64,000 nucleotides of DNA from Sulfurimonas sp. (GTDB lineage Bacteria; Campylobacterota; Campylobacteria; Campylobacterales; Sulfurimonadaceae): contig NZ_JBFHGL010000007.1 in the NCBI RefSeq assembly GCF_041583195.1, positions 1 to 64,000 on the forward strand. Reading direction: 5' to 3'. The position numbers and the translations under genes were made by a program. Below the pieces are notes generated by a model. That model saw only the letters and a program-made list of their open reading frames with translations, made no database searches and was not told the DNA's origin. Position 1 is the stretch's first letter; each line of letters starts with the position of its first letter. Below, piece after piece: positions 1 through 9,776 of this stretch.

Positions 1-130
1 CTTAGTTTTCAATGATCTCAAACTTCTAAATGACCCTTCAACTCGAAGCGTCTCTTGAAACACTCTTTCAAATGTCTCTTCCGTTTGTGGAGCAGAATTA
101 TAGGAGGAATTTACTTAATATAAGCTTAGT
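1..130 (-). promoter_or_regulatory. Strong promoter and leader firing left, probably of an rRNA operon
   Basis: On the minus strand there is a perfect TATAAT (97-102) followed by a C/T-rich discriminator (TCTGCTCC) and about 90 bases of non-coding leader running off the left edge. A TTGAAA-containing segment lies further upstream, but not at the usual 17-nt spacing. The leader ends in ATTGAAAACTAAG, which resembles sequences ahead of or between rRNA genes in other bacteria. No open frame is visible here. That the transcript is rRNA is an inference, because the RNA gene itself would lie outside the window. Confidence 0.45.
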
Positions 131-208
131 GTTTTCAAGAAATCTAGAAGTTTTTTTAATGTTATGTTTTTACTGTGTTTTTTTATAATAGATATATAGA
201 TATTCAGA

Positions 209-907
209 CTATATATCTAAACAGTTTCCAGCAGTGTCAAGGACACAAGAATAACCTGTTTCATTATTTATTCTAACAACAACTTCATTATCATTTGTAG
301 GAAGATTATCCGCACCACTACATGTATCTGTACATAACTTTATAAAAATAGGACTTGTTGCAATACCATCTATAGGTGAAGACATACTGCTTGATATTCT
401 ATATGGTCTGCCCATATGATCAAACAACACTCTTTTTGCATTAGAAGACGTTCCACCTGTAAATTTTAGATCATTAAGGTCATCTACTCCATAGGCTCTG
501 CCTAAATTCATACTTGTTGTAGCTTCTGGTTTATTAAACTCTATACCAGTAGTTCCACCAGTTAATCTCTTATTTCTATCTAATGGATTTACAGCAATTT
601 CAGCAGCATCTGCATTTCCTGTTGATGTTCCAGTAAAATCTGAAAAAATCGTATAACTATACCCACCACCAGTTTCACTGGATCTTTCAAACATTATCTG
701 CCATTTATTTTTATACCAATTAGAATCTAAAGAATCATACTTGTCATCACTCATAGCAAGGTGTTGTACATATCTTACATGAGATACCAATTGGTGAGCA
801 GCTTCAGGAAGTCTATTGGTATTAATTCTTGGAATAATTGCTGCAGCTAAAATCCCTATCGCAACAACTACAAACACTAGTTCTAATAATGTAAAGGCTT
901 TTTTCAT
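209..907 (-). CDS. Type IV-like pseudopilin (prepilin-type N-terminal signal)
   Basis: 232 aa. It opens with a class III prepilin signal: short basic leader MKKA, then FTLLEL with the conserved Glu at mature position 5, then a hydrophobic helix to about residue 25. Cleavage would follow Ala4, where most families have Gly; KKAF leaders are common in Campylobacterota. The rest is a soluble globular region with a cysteine pair near the C-terminus (CTDTC), as in GspH/minor-pilin-like proteins. It stands alone, facing the putative rRNA promoter, with no other pilus gene nearby. Its likely role is in a type II secretion or type IV pilus-like filament in the inner membrane. The exact system cannot be told. 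Confidence 0.8.
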   Translation of the reverse strand: MKKAFTLLELVFVVVAIGILAAAIIPRINTNRLPEAAHQLVSHVRYVQHLAMSDDKYDSLDSNWYKNKWQIMFERSSETGGGYSYTIFSDFTGTSTGNADAAEIAVNPLDRNKRLTGGTTGIEFNKPEATTSMNLGRAYGVDDLNDLKFTGGTSSNAKRVLFDHMGRPYRISSSMSSPIDGIATSPIFIKLCTDTCSGADNLPTNDNEVVVRINNETGYSCVLDTAGNCLDI

Positions 908-993
908 AGCTCTAGTATATCGAAAAAAAATATAATATGAAAGAAAATTAAATGTTTAGTGAAGGAAAGTGAAAGTTTGATAAAGCGAAGAGA

Positions 994-2808
994 TTATATC
1001 TCTTCTGCTTTTTGAACGTCGTATAGGATATCGTCCATTGGGTGGCGATACATTGGCATTGCAAGACGTTTTTCATCTAAGATGTGACCGATGAAACCGA
1101 TTGAACGACCAACGATGAAGAATGCATTTAATGTACCTGAAGAGATAAATTCATTAATCTCATCTTCGGTATAACCTAAAGCTCTCCACATATCAACCAT
1201 TAAGATACCGATAGTACCATCAACGTTAAGGATTAGATTCTCTTTTTTAGATGTAGTTAACTGCTCAACAGTTCTAGCATAATCTAAAAGAGGAGTTGCA
1301 GGGAAATTTGCCGCTGCATAATCCATTAAACCTTTAACACGTAGGTCTGGATTCTTTAATGATTTAATACGGTGACCAATACCTGGAATTGGAACACCCT
1401 CTTTTTTCATATGGTTTAAGAACTCTGCAGGAGTTAAACCATTATCATCTGCATACTTGAAGTATTCAGCTGCACCATCAATAGCTCCACCGAATCTTGG
1501 ACCGATTGTTAAAAGACCAGTTACAAGTGATTCAACAACAGATTTTCCAGCACGTGCAGTTACTTTTGCATTGTGAGCACCAGATACTGCCGGACCGTGA
1601 TCAGCAACAGTTTTCATAACAGTCTCGATAAAATCTGTAGCCCATTTTGGATATTGTTTTTTGAACCATAATAATGATACAACATCACCAATACCTTTAC
1701 CAGTATCTGGAGTAGCAACTGAAGAGATTGGGAAACCAGCGTATGTAGCTTCATCACCTCTATCATCAGAGATAGTACAAATGAATTGTTTACTACGTCT
1801 TACTTTAGGACATACATTCATCTCTGGCTCAGCGATCTCAGTGATTGTACCTTCAGCTTTTAACTTCTCATATACTTCATTGATTTTTGCAGGTAAATCA
1901 TTGAATGATGCAGGTACATAGATACCAGCTTCTGCCATAGCTTTGTTTTTAGCAGCTGCAGTTTCAGCATCAGCATTTGCACTAGCACCAGCGTGACCGA
2001 ACTGAACACCAGTTGAGAAGTGCTTAGCAATTGTACCGATACACCATGCGATAACAGGCTTAGTGATTTGACCAGCTTTTATAGCTTCAATGATTTTGTA
2101 CTCTTCAGTACCACCAACTTCACCTAAAAGAACCATATATTTAACATCTGGATTTTTTTCCATTCTTAACATGTTGTCAATGAAAACTGAACCAACGAAT
2201 CTATCACCACCGATAGCAACACCTTCAGCGATACCATCAGCGTTGATAGCGATAATATTAGAAAGTTCATTAAATAAACCACCTGAACGAGTTACAAGTC
2301 CACATGAACCACATCTGTGTAGTTTAGAGTTAACGATATTCTCAATTGTACCACCAACGTTAGCAATTTTGAATGCACCCGGGCTGATTGCACCAACAGT
2401 AGCAGGCCCAATTACTGTAACACCGGCTTTACGAGCAGTATTGTTCATTTTACGTGCTAATCTTTCAGGGATACCTTCAGCTGTAACCATGATTGAAGAG
2501 AATCCACCAAGTTCAACAGCTTCCATAGTTACATCATAAGCTGTACGGAATGATGCAAAGTTTAAAAGTACATCAGCATTAGCGTGATCTTTTTTTGCAT
2601 CAGCAGTACATTTGTAAAGAGGAATCATGATCTCATCTGGACCATAAAAGAACTTCTCAAATTTAGCACCAGCAGTTGGAGCAACGATAGCTGCTACAGA
2701 TGGAGTTTCTCTTTTAATAGTGTAGTCATAGTCTAACATTCTCTGAATAGCAGTTTTATTGTTATTCCAGAAAATTGCTTGTGTATCTTTAGTAAATAAT
2801 TGTTTCAT
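994..2808 (-). CDS. aclA: ATP citrate lyase, large (alpha) subunit AclA
   Basis: 604 aa, cytoplasmic. With AclB it cleaves citrate using ATP and CoA to acetyl-CoA and oxaloacetate, the key step of the reverse TCA cycle. Residues 1-300 form a succinyl-CoA-synthetase-alpha-like part, with the phosphohistidine in the GHAGA motif (His272). About 340-604 is a citrate-synthase-like domain with HGPAVSGAHN (403-412) and GIGHRIKS (475-482). Length matches the two-subunit enzymes of Chlorobium and Campylobacterota. It starts 9 nt after the aclB stop, so the pair forms one operon. It is the best single marker that the host fixes CO2 by the reverse TCA cycle. Confidence 0.95.
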   Translation of the reverse strand: MKQLFTKDTQAIFWNNNKTAIQRMLDYDYTIKRETPSVAAIVAPTAGAKFEKFFYGPDEIMIPLYKCTADAKKDHANADVLLNFASFRTAYDVTMEAVELGGFSSIMVTAEGIPERLARKMNNTARKAGVTVIGPATVGAISPGAFKIANVGGTIENIVNSKLHRCGSCGLVTRSGGLFNELSNIIAINADGIAEGVAIGGDRFVGSVFIDNMLRMEKNPDVKYMVLLGEVGGTEEYKIIEAIKAGQITKPVIAWCIGTIAKHFSTGVQFGHAGASANADAETAAAKNKAMAEAGIYVPASFNDLPAKINEVYEKLKAEGTITEIAEPEMNVCPKVRRSKQFICTISDDRGDEATYAGFPISSVATPDTGKGIGDVVSLLWFKKQYPKWATDFIETVMKTVADHGPAVSGAHNAKVTARAGKSVVESLVTGLLTIGPRFGGAIDGAAEYFKYADDNGLTPAEFLNHMKKEGVPIPGIGHRIKSLKNPDLRVKGLMDYAAANFPATPLLDYARTVEQLTTSKKENLILNVDGTIGILMVDMWRALGYTEDEINEFISSGTLNAFFIVGRSIGFIGHILDEKRLAMPMYRHPMDDILYDVQKAEEI

Positions 2809-2817
2809 TTTAACTCC

Positions 2818-4149
2818 TTACTTCTCTAGTGCCATACGAACGATATCAGTTACGTGAGTTTCCGGTCCATAAACTTCAATGTAAAGACCAAGTCTATCAG
2901 CAGCTTCTTTAATATCTTTTAGACCTTTTTCATAGTTTGGTCCACCACGACGAACATAAATCTTAGTATTATGCTCTTTCATTTTATCTACGTTTGCTTC
3001 AAATGACTGAATAATACCTGTGAATGTTTTTGCAACATCTGTAAAGTTTGCAATAGCTCCACCAATGATTAAGATTTTATCTAACCCTTTTGGATCTTTA
3101 TGACGAGTCATTAGATCAATTACAGTGTCAGCATAGAATTTAGTTTCACCAGTAGTTGGACCACCTGAATACTCACCGTAGTTAGCTAAATCACTTACAC
3201 TACCACCGTTTGCCTCTGCAAAGTCAGCAATCGTATCAGCGTATACAACTGAAGCACCACCACCAGCAACCATAGTCCATACTCTACCCATTGGGTTAAG
3301 TACTGTAAGTTTTAACGATGCACCAGATTTACTATCAGCTACTGCGATAGCTTTCTCTTCAGGAGATTGATCTTCCATACCGAATGCAGTTGGATATTCA
3401 ATATCACCCCATGTATCAGCCATCAGAAAACCTGCTGTATCATCAAGTCTTGCAACTAAGTCAAGAATTGCCATATCGTTATTTTCTAACATAACGATTG
3501 GATTGATCTCTAAGTATGCGAAGTTCATATCTCTATAGAATTTAAAGAATGCAATTGCAAAAGATATGAAGTTTTCTTTGTTGCTTGCAGGGATATCTGA
3601 AGGTACGTTAGCTTTAATAGCATGTTCCATATCAGCATCACTCATATCTATTGGGATTACTACTTCATTAACTTTTTCGTCCCAACCTTCTTCAACTTCC
3701 ATACCACCTTCAGCTGACATGTAAAGAACATCGTCTTCACCTACACATGTAGCAGAAATATAGTACTCTTGTTCTTGTGAGTGTGGAGTAAACGGCTCAA
3801 CTATAAAGTGAGTTAGCATACCATGTTGACCGCTTAATAAAGTTGTAGTATGAGCCATTTTCTCATCTATCCATTTTGCAGCAACTTCTAAAGATACATC
3901 ACCTGGCTTTTGATCTTTAAACAGTACTAAATCGTTTTTACCGCGTTTACCAAAAAGCATATCTGGCTTTGCAACTAGTGGCTCTTGTTTTAACCACTCA
4001 AAACCGTGCTCTTCAGCCTTTGCTAAAAGTTCTGCTCCACTTGTAACTAGAACAGATTTGAATCCATAATGAAATCCACTAAAATAATTTCCCCATTGTT
4101 TAGAGAAAAGTGCTTTACCGTCATATTCGCGTATCGCTTTTTGAGCCAT
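2818..4149 (-). CDS. aclB: ATP citrate lyase, small (beta) subunit AclB
   Basis: 443 aa, partner of AclA. The N-terminal half is ATP-grasp-like, as in succinyl-CoA synthetase beta; the C-terminal half is a CoA-ligase-type Rossmann fold with the GGGAS segment and a GGAIANFTDV phosphate-loop-like motif. It is first in the aclBA operon. The ATG has a GGGAG ribosome site about 7 nt upstream, behind a clear sigma-70 promoter at 4194-4222. No truncation or missing segment is apparent. Confidence 0.94.
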   Translation of the reverse strand: MAQKAIREYDGKALFSKQWGNYFSGFHYGFKSVLVTSGAELLAKAEEHGFEWLKQEPLVAKPDMLFGKRGKNDLVLFKDQKPGDVSLEVAAKWIDEKMAHTTTLLSGQHGMLTHFIVEPFTPHSQEQEYYISATCVGEDDVLYMSAEGGMEVEEGWDEKVNEVVIPIDMSDADMEHAIKANVPSDIPASNKENFISFAIAFFKFYRDMNFAYLEINPIVMLENNDMAILDLVARLDDTAGFLMADTWGDIEYPTAFGMEDQSPEEKAIAVADSKSGASLKLTVLNPMGRVWTMVAGGGASVVYADTIADFAEANGGSVSDLANYGEYSGGPTTGETKFYADTVIDLMTRHKDPKGLDKILIIGGAIANFTDVAKTFTGIIQSFEANVDKMKEHNTKIYVRRGGPNYEKGLKDIKEAADRLGLYIEVYGPETHVTDIVRMALEK

Positions 4150-4193
4150 TGCAACTCCCTGTATTTAATTTGTATGAATTCTAACATACTCTT

Positions 4194-4222
4194 ATTAAAA
4201 TGATACGTTTTATTAATGTCAA
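4194..4222 (-). promoter_or_regulatory. Sigma-70 promoter of aclBA
   Basis: Reading the minus strand: TTGACA (4222-4217), a 17-nt spacer, then TTTAAT (4199-4194), about 45 nt ahead of the aclB start codon. The -35 is perfect and the -10 matches 5 of 6, which suggests strong constitutive expression. Confidence 0.6.
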
Positions 4223-4237
4223 GAGAGCAATATTTGG

Positions 4238-5428
4238 TTATTTGTTTATATTTGTAACATATCCAGCATATACAGCTTTATTTTTGTAACTTATTGTTAC
4301 ACTGTCTATATTTTCATTTTCTTGAGGAAAGTATATAAGTTTATGTTTGTCGCATTTAGTAACACCGTAAAAATGCAATCTTTTCTGGAGTTTATAATTT
4401 GTATCTATACAGTTAACACCGATTCTATTTAATTCTTTAGCCAACTCTTTAGCTATATGAAATTTATAAACAAAATGCTTTGTAGGATTATCTATAAATC
4501 TATACAATTCTTTATTAAAAATAACAACAGTTGCATTTATAAGCAACAGAACTAATGAGATCTGAAACATAATCCTATATGTTTTTCTAAACTCTTTTAG
4601 TCTAACTCTATATGAATTGATAAACTTTTTTCCAGCTAGTGGTAATGCTATTATAAGATAAGGTGCAAAATGTTCTATCTTTATATCTTGTCTAAAAGAA
4701 AGAATGATAGATACTAAAAAACCTGTTGCAGATATGAACCATACAATATCTTCTTTATCTGTCAAATATTTTCTATACAGTACAAATATTATATATAAAA
4801 AAACTATAGGTGAAAAGATAGCGGCATACAACGCTAATGCGTCTAGAAAGTGACCTTGTGGAGATCCGTGTGCATCTACGCCATATAGATATAAAGAGAT
4901 TAATAATGTAATAATTCCAGTAATGAATAACTCTTGATTTTTTCTAAATATACCGGAAATTAAAAGTGCTAAAAACAGGTATATAAAACTCTCCTCACTA
5001 AGTGCATAAACTATTAGTAAAGGGATGTATATCTTTTTATAATTCTTAAAATATAACCATATAAATAAAAGAAGTCCAAAAATTATAAATCCTGCTTTAT
5101 CAACTACAACGGCAGAACTTAACACCCCCGGCAATAAGATAAATATAGATACAAGCCATAATCTATTAGCATCGTCTTTTATATAGTGTTTTGATATATC
5201 ATATATAAGAACAACACTCATTAAATGAGCTAATATAACAGGTAATCTCAAGGCAAAATCATTCTGTCCCAAAACAGATATACTTATTTTTGTAATAAGC
5301 TGAAGTAAAGAGAAGTCTCCATATAGCATAAGAGATTCTCTATATGAAATAGATATTTGTGAGGTTTGAAGAATGAGGTTTAATGCATCTAATCCTAATA
5401 ATAACAGGAAGATGAATTTATATTTCAT
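4238..5428 (-). CDS. Polytopic membrane protein, GT-C glycosyltransferase-like
   Basis: 396 aa with about nine or ten hydrophobic segments. The first loop (YRESLMLYGDFSLL...LGQNDFALRLPVIL) resembles the acidic first periplasmic loop and following helix of ArnT/PMT-type (GT-C) glycosyltransferases. The C-terminal 90 residues are a soluble tail. The start overlaps the trpG stop by 4 nt, so the two are co-transcribed, although a functional link is not obvious. The family call rests on topology and the loop pattern only; donor and acceptor are unknown. Confidence 0.5.
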   Translation of the reverse strand: MKYKFIFLLLLGLDALNLILQTSQISISYRESLMLYGDFSLLQLITKISISVLGQNDFALRLPVILAHLMSVVLIYDISKHYIKDDANRLWLVSIFILLPGVLSSAVVVDKAGFIIFGLLLFIWLYFKNYKKIYIPLLIVYALSEESFIYLFLALLISGIFRKNQELFITGIITLLISLYLYGVDAHGSPQGHFLDALALYAAIFSPIVFLYIIFVLYRKYLTDKEDIVWFISATGFLVSIILSFRQDIKIEHFAPYLIIALPLAGKKFINSYRVRLKEFRKTYRIMFQISLVLLLINATVVIFNKELYRFIDNPTKHFVYKFHIAKELAKELNRIGVNCIDTNYKLQKRLHFYGVTKCDKHKLIYFPQENENIDSVTISYKNKAVYAGYVTNINK

Positions 5429-5994
5429 AATTTTAGAAAGTTTCCTATCATTTCATGTCCAAACTGGCTCATTATAGATTCTGGATGGAATTGTACACCA
5501 TATATCTCTTTATCTTTAATTTTAAGTGCCATTATCTCATCATCGTCTGTTGAGTACGCGGTTGGAACGATAGAGTCAGTAATAGTATTTTTATCAACTA
5601 TAAGAGAGTGATATCTTGTAGCTATAAACTCTTCAGGCAAGTCCTTAAATATTGCACAATTATCTGATTGTTTCACTATAGATGTTTTTCCGTGCATCAT
5701 ATTCTTGGCTCTTACAATATCTGCACCAAAAACTTGCGCAATACTTTGATGTCCTAAACAGATTCCTAAAATCGGCAACTTATCTTTAAAATGCTCTATA
5801 ACTTCCAAAGTCACACCTGCTTCATCCGGTGAAGCGGGACCAGGTGAAATTATAATTTTCTCAGGTTTAAGTGCTTCAATCTCTTCTACACTCATCTCAT
5901 CGTTTCTGATTACTTTTAGATCTGCACCAAGTTCCTTGCAGTACTGAACTATATTATATGTAAAACTGTCATAATTATCAATCATTAAAATCAT
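5425..5994 (-). CDS. trpG: Glutamine amidotransferase of anthranilate / aminodeoxychorismate synthase
   Basis: 189 aa class I glutamine amidotransferase that supplies ammonia to TrpE (tryptophan) and/or PabB (folate). The catalytic triad is visible: Cys79 in GICLGHQ, and His170 and Glu172 in QFHPES. The N-terminal MIDNYDSFTYN and PGPASPDEAG motifs are typical of TrpG/PabA. No TrpE or PabB gene is adjacent, so it may serve both pathways (trpG/pabA). It overlaps the downstream membrane-protein gene by 4 nt. Confidence 0.92.
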   Translation of the reverse strand: MILMIDNYDSFTYNIVQYCKELGADLKVIRNDEMSVEEIEALKPEKIIISPGPASPDEAGVTLEVIEHFKDKLPILGICLGHQSIAQVFGADIVRAKNMMHGKTSIVKQSDNCAIFKDLPEEFIATRYHSLIVDKNTITDSIVPTAYSTDDDEIMALKIKDKEIYGVQFHPESIMSQFGHEMIGNFLKL

Positions 5995-6024
5995 AATGTA
6001 AGTATACCCATTTTCACTTTTATT

Positions 6025-7062
6025 TTACTTATTATCAGCTTTTGAGAGATGTTCTCCACTGCCCAATAATATAGCTATCCATTTTGTATTTTCATTTGTA
6101 TCTAACGCTATTTTTGCCATTATTGTTAAAGGAATAGAAAGAAGCATTCCAACTGTTCCAAGTAGCCAACCCCAAAATAAAAGAGATAAAAATACTATGA
6201 GAGTAGAGAGCCCTAGTCCTTTTCCCATCACTTTTGGTTCAAGAATAGAACCTATTACTACGTTTACAATTAAATAAACAACAGCAACTAAAGACGCACT
6301 TATTCCACCAAGTTGTACCAATGTCAACAATACTGCAGGAACTGCTGCTATTATTGAACCTATATTTGGTATAAAGTTTAATAAAAATGCTAAAAAAGCC
6401 CAAAGAAATGCATAGTCTGTCCCTATTAACAACAGAGCCAACCATATAATAAAACCTGTTAAAAGTGACATAAGAGCTTTTAACACCATATATTTCTTAA
6501 TTTTTGTAGATATCTCTTCAATATACTTTACGCTTTTATCTATTCCCTTTGCATAACTGATTTTTTCCATAAAATGACTAGATTCCAAAAGCATAAATAT
6601 AAGTGTAAATAAAACTACAAAGCCATTAGCAAACATAGACCCCATACTTTGGAGTATATCTGTAGTAAAAAGCATAATCTGTTTTGAATTTATTGTATTT
6701 GAGAGCTCACTTATTGGAAGTTCTACTCCATAAGATGATGCAAAAGTGTCTATCTCTTTAAAATAACCCAATAGCTGTGTTTGATAAAAATCTATGTTTG
6801 AGCTAAAATCTTGAGTTGATGAACCAAGCATATTAGCCACAAGTACTAAGAATAAAGAAAACACGCCTATTACTAAAGTTAAAGATAACGAATCTGCCAA
6901 GCCTTTTTTTCTAAAAAAGTTATACATAGGAGATAAGATAATAGCCAAAAACAAAGATAGTAAAAAAGGGACTACAATTTCAGAGGCGCTTTTTATACCG
7001 GCTAAGACTATAACAACACTTGCCATGACTAAAAAAGAATAACCTATTTTATGATTTTCCAT
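6025..7062 (-). CDS. AI-2E family transporter (PerM/YdiK-like membrane protein)
   Basis: About 345 aa with roughly eight transmembrane helices and the AI-2E family layout: two N-terminal helices (VVPFLLSLFLAIILSP), a soluble middle region, and a C-terminal helix cluster with NFIPNIGSI and LEPKVMGKGL. The family includes AI-2 exporters and Na+/H+ antiporter-like members, so the substrate is open. I place the start at the ATG at 7062, because AGGA lies about 8 nt ahead of it. The in-frame ATG at 7071 abuts the upstream stop codon and has no proper ribosome site. Confidence 0.82.
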   Translation of the reverse strand: MENHKIGYSFLVMASVVIVLAGIKSASEIVVPFLLSLFLAIILSPMYNFFRKKGLADSLSLTLVIGVFSLFLVLVANMLGSSTQDFSSNIDFYQTQLLGYFKEIDTFASSYGVELPISELSNTINSKQIMLFTTDILQSMGSMFANGFVVLFTLIFMLLESSHFMEKISYAKGIDKSVKYIEEISTKIKKYMVLKALMSLLTGFIIWLALLLIGTDYAFLWAFLAFLLNFIPNIGSIIAAVPAVLLTLVQLGGISASLVAVVYLIVNVVIGSILEPKVMGKGLGLSTLIVFLSLLFWGWLLGTVGMLLSIPLTIMAKIALDTNENTKWIAILLGSGEHLSKADNK

Positions 7063-7072
7063 AATTACCATC

Positions 7073-7870
7073 CTAGTTTTGAATCTGTTTTTGGTTTGTT
7101 AACTGCTGTAAATAATTAGATATATTGATTAGTGCAAATGTTACCAAAAATATCATAAGTCCAGGGAAGAAACTAACCCACCAAGCTATCTCTATAACAT
7201 CTTTTCCACCGCTTAAAATTGTCCCCCAGCTCATTTGAGGAGCGACTATTCCTAGACCCAAAAAGCTAAGTCCTGATTCTGCAAGTATTGCCCCACCTAC
7301 ACCAAAAGTAAAACTTACAAAATATATTGGGGCTAGGATTGGAGCATAATATTTAAATAAAATTTTTAACTTTGAAACATTGGCAATATTTAGGATCTTT
7401 ATATATGGCTGCGTGGTTATTTTAAAACTCTCTGATCGTATAAGTCTAGCTGTAGTCATCCATCCAGTAACAGATATGATAATAATCAATACCCATGCAG
7501 AAGCATTTACATAACTAACCAGTGCCAAAAGTAAAAAGAAAGTAGGAAATGTTAAAAACAAATCAACCGTAATTACAAAAGCTTTATCGACACCACCTCT
7601 AATATATCCTGCAAGAGAGCCTAAGAACAAACCAATTAATGATGCTATAAACGCACTCCCAACACCTATAACCAGTGATATTTTTCCACCCTCAATTACA
7701 CGAGCTAATATATCTCGCCCTAGTCTATCTGTTCCCATCAGGTGTAATAAGGAAGGCTCCAATAATATATCATCAGAGTTAAGTGTATATGGGCTTATAT
7801 CATATATATAAGAGCCGAAAAAGGAGAAAAGAAATATGCCAACTATTATTGTAATACTAATTTTTGGCAT
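7073..7870 (-). CDS. ABC transporter permease, OppC/DppC type
   Basis: 265 aa inner-membrane permease with about six helices. It has the OppC signature GTDRLGRD (47-54) and a cytoplasmic EAA-type loop around AESGLSFLGLGIVAPQMSWG. Family members import peptides, nickel or similar solutes. None of the expected partners (OppB, binding protein, ATPases) lies in the window: it sits between flgK and a PerM-like gene. It is therefore either an orphan or works with subunits encoded elsewhere. Confidence 0.87.
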   Translation of the reverse strand: MPKISITIIVGIFLFSFFGSYIYDISPYTLNSDDILLEPSLLHLMGTDRLGRDILARVIEGGKISLVIGVGSAFIASLIGLFLGSLAGYIRGGVDKAFVITVDLFLTFPTFFLLLALVSYVNASAWVLIIIISVTGWMTTARLIRSESFKITTQPYIKILNIANVSKLKILFKYYAPILAPIYFVSFTFGVGGAILAESGLSFLGLGIVAPQMSWGTILSGGKDVIEIAWWVSFFPGLMIFLVTFALINISNYLQQLTNQKQIQN

Positions 7871-7877
7871 AAATACC

Positions 7878-9767
7878 TTACTGCTTGATACCTAGTAATG
7901 TTTGCATCATCTGATCTACAGTAGTGATGATTTTTGCAGCTGCACCGTATGATGTCTGATATCTAATTAAGTTTGTCATCTCTTCATCTATACTAACTTT
8001 AGAAACAGACTGGTATTCAAGTTCCGTAGCAGTAAATTTGGCAGTTATAGTCTCGTTATAAAGTATAGCTGCATTTGTTTCACTACCTACATCTGTAGCG
8101 GTAATATCAAACATTCCGTACATTGTTGTATTATAACTAACTCTACCTACTTCAAAATCATAATCTTCAAACTGTTGTTGAACCATATCTAATGCTAAGT
8201 TTGCATCACCCGCGGCTGATGATTTACCTGCAGAGATATTAGTTGGATTACTTTTAAAGTCAGAGTTTAAAGATATAGATGTTGCATCATTACCGTCAAA
8301 AAAACGGTTCATACCCATAGCTCCGGCAAAATTTGTCCCGCTGCTAAAATCATCTCTTTCATTGTACTGATCTTCAATACTAAATGTGTATCCCAAGCTA
8401 ATCTTAGCCGGATTCATAAATAACTCCAAGGCATTATCACCATCGGCAAATGTAACCCAGTTCAACGGTTGTAAATAATCATCTACATCGTTTATAGCAC
8501 TAGCATCGGCATTATCATCAATATTAGCCTCTATCTGGCCTTGTATAGAGTTTGAACCAGGTACACCTGTCATTGAAGTAGCTATATCTATATTTATCTC
8601 TCTACTAGCAACTATATTTCCATCAATATCATATATATTGATTTTGAATGAACCTGTTTTTATACCTATATCAGAATTTACTAATGAGTTTGTAGGATTT
8701 AATAACATTTTATTAGATGTCATTTTATCTGTAGCTGTTTCAGCATATATATTATTTGTAGCTTGGATCAATTGTTCAGAGAAAGCATTTAACTGAGATA
8801 TAGTTTTTTGTAACACACCATCTGTAGGCGTACCGGAATTTGATCTTAAATCACTTTTACCGCGAAGTTCCAAAATTGCACCGATTCTACCGCCTCGAAT
8901 TTCGGTATCCATAGGTATTAAAGTACCATCTTGTCTCTCATACGATATCTCATAAAAACCGTTTGCATTATTTTTATTTTCTATATGAAGTTTATGAAAA
9001 GTTGAACCATCAACAATGTTAAAACCGTTTACACTTAGACTATAGCTTCCAGTTGCCGTATTAGATGAGCTATCAATCTGTACACTTGATTCTAACTGCC
9101 CAACATTAACATCTGAGCCGATTAAACGAGCCAAACTTTTTTCGATTAAATTTCTTTTATCTCTCAAGTCATTTGCAACATATGCACCGCCAGCTTCTGC
9201 AGTGTCAATTGCTTTATTTACTCCGGCTAATTGTTCAGCTAGAGAATTTACCTCATTTACATTTACTAAAAGCTGCTCATTTACCTGATTTTGAAGTGAT
9301 ATAACTCTAGCTTGCGTCTCTTTTATATTTTTTGTAAGTATTTCTGTTTCTTGAGCAAGTGCAAGTTTAATAGCATCATTGTCAGGATTATCTGCTAGTG
9401 TCTGCCACATATTGTAATAATTAGCTAAATCAGATTTAATACCAACGCCCTCAATTTCAGGAAAATATGTTGATAGTTCAGTAAGTGTACTTTCCATAAA
9501 ATCTGCATACTCTTTATCAGATGAAATTGCAGTATATCTATCATACACGAAGTTGTCAAAAACCCTTGCTATCGTTTGGATATCAACACCGTTTCCAACT
9601 TGACCGTCTATAGAATAAACAGGAGTTGCAGCCTCTGTCATTACTCTTTGTCTAGTGTAACCGTCTGTTTCAGCATTAGATATATTATGTGATGTAGTAT
9701 TTACACCGGCTTGAGCAGCATTTAAACCTGTATAGCCGATATTTAAAGAATTAAAAATTGATGGCAT
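7878..9767 (-). CDS. flgK: Flagellar hook-filament junction protein FlgK (HAP1)
   Basis: 629 aa, secreted through the flagellar export apparatus to join hook and filament. The N-terminus has the rod/hook signature (GYTGLNAAQAGVNTTSHNIS) and the C-terminus ends in the matching amphipathic helix (IRYQTSYGAAAKIITTVDQM). The variable middle is the surface domain. The ATG is preceded by AGGAG. It is last in the flgI-flgJ-flgM-flgN-flgK block, directly after its presumed chaperone FlgN. Confidence 0.93.
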   Translation of the reverse strand: MPSIFNSLNIGYTGLNAAQAGVNTTSHNISNAETDGYTRQRVMTEAATPVYSIDGQVGNGVDIQTIARVFDNFVYDRYTAISSDKEYADFMESTLTELSTYFPEIEGVGIKSDLANYYNMWQTLADNPDNDAIKLALAQETEILTKNIKETQARVISLQNQVNEQLLVNVNEVNSLAEQLAGVNKAIDTAEAGGAYVANDLRDKRNLIEKSLARLIGSDVNVGQLESSVQIDSSSNTATGSYSLSVNGFNIVDGSTFHKLHIENKNNANGFYEISYERQDGTLIPMDTEIRGGRIGAILELRGKSDLRSNSGTPTDGVLQKTISQLNAFSEQLIQATNNIYAETATDKMTSNKMLLNPTNSLVNSDIGIKTGSFKINIYDIDGNIVASREINIDIATSMTGVPGSNSIQGQIEANIDDNADASAINDVDDYLQPLNWVTFADGDNALELFMNPAKISLGYTFSIEDQYNERDDFSSGTNFAGAMGMNRFFDGNDATSISLNSDFKSNPTNISAGKSSAAGDANLALDMVQQQFEDYDFEVGRVSYNTTMYGMFDITATDVGSETNAAILYNETITAKFTATELEYQSVSKVSIDEEMTNLIRYQTSYGAAAKIITTVDQMMQTLLGIKQ

Positions 9768-9776
9768 AATAGACTC

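Noticed and set aside
2090-2539. 149-codon plus-strand frame inside aclA
   Set aside because: Antisense shadow of a highly conserved enzyme gene.
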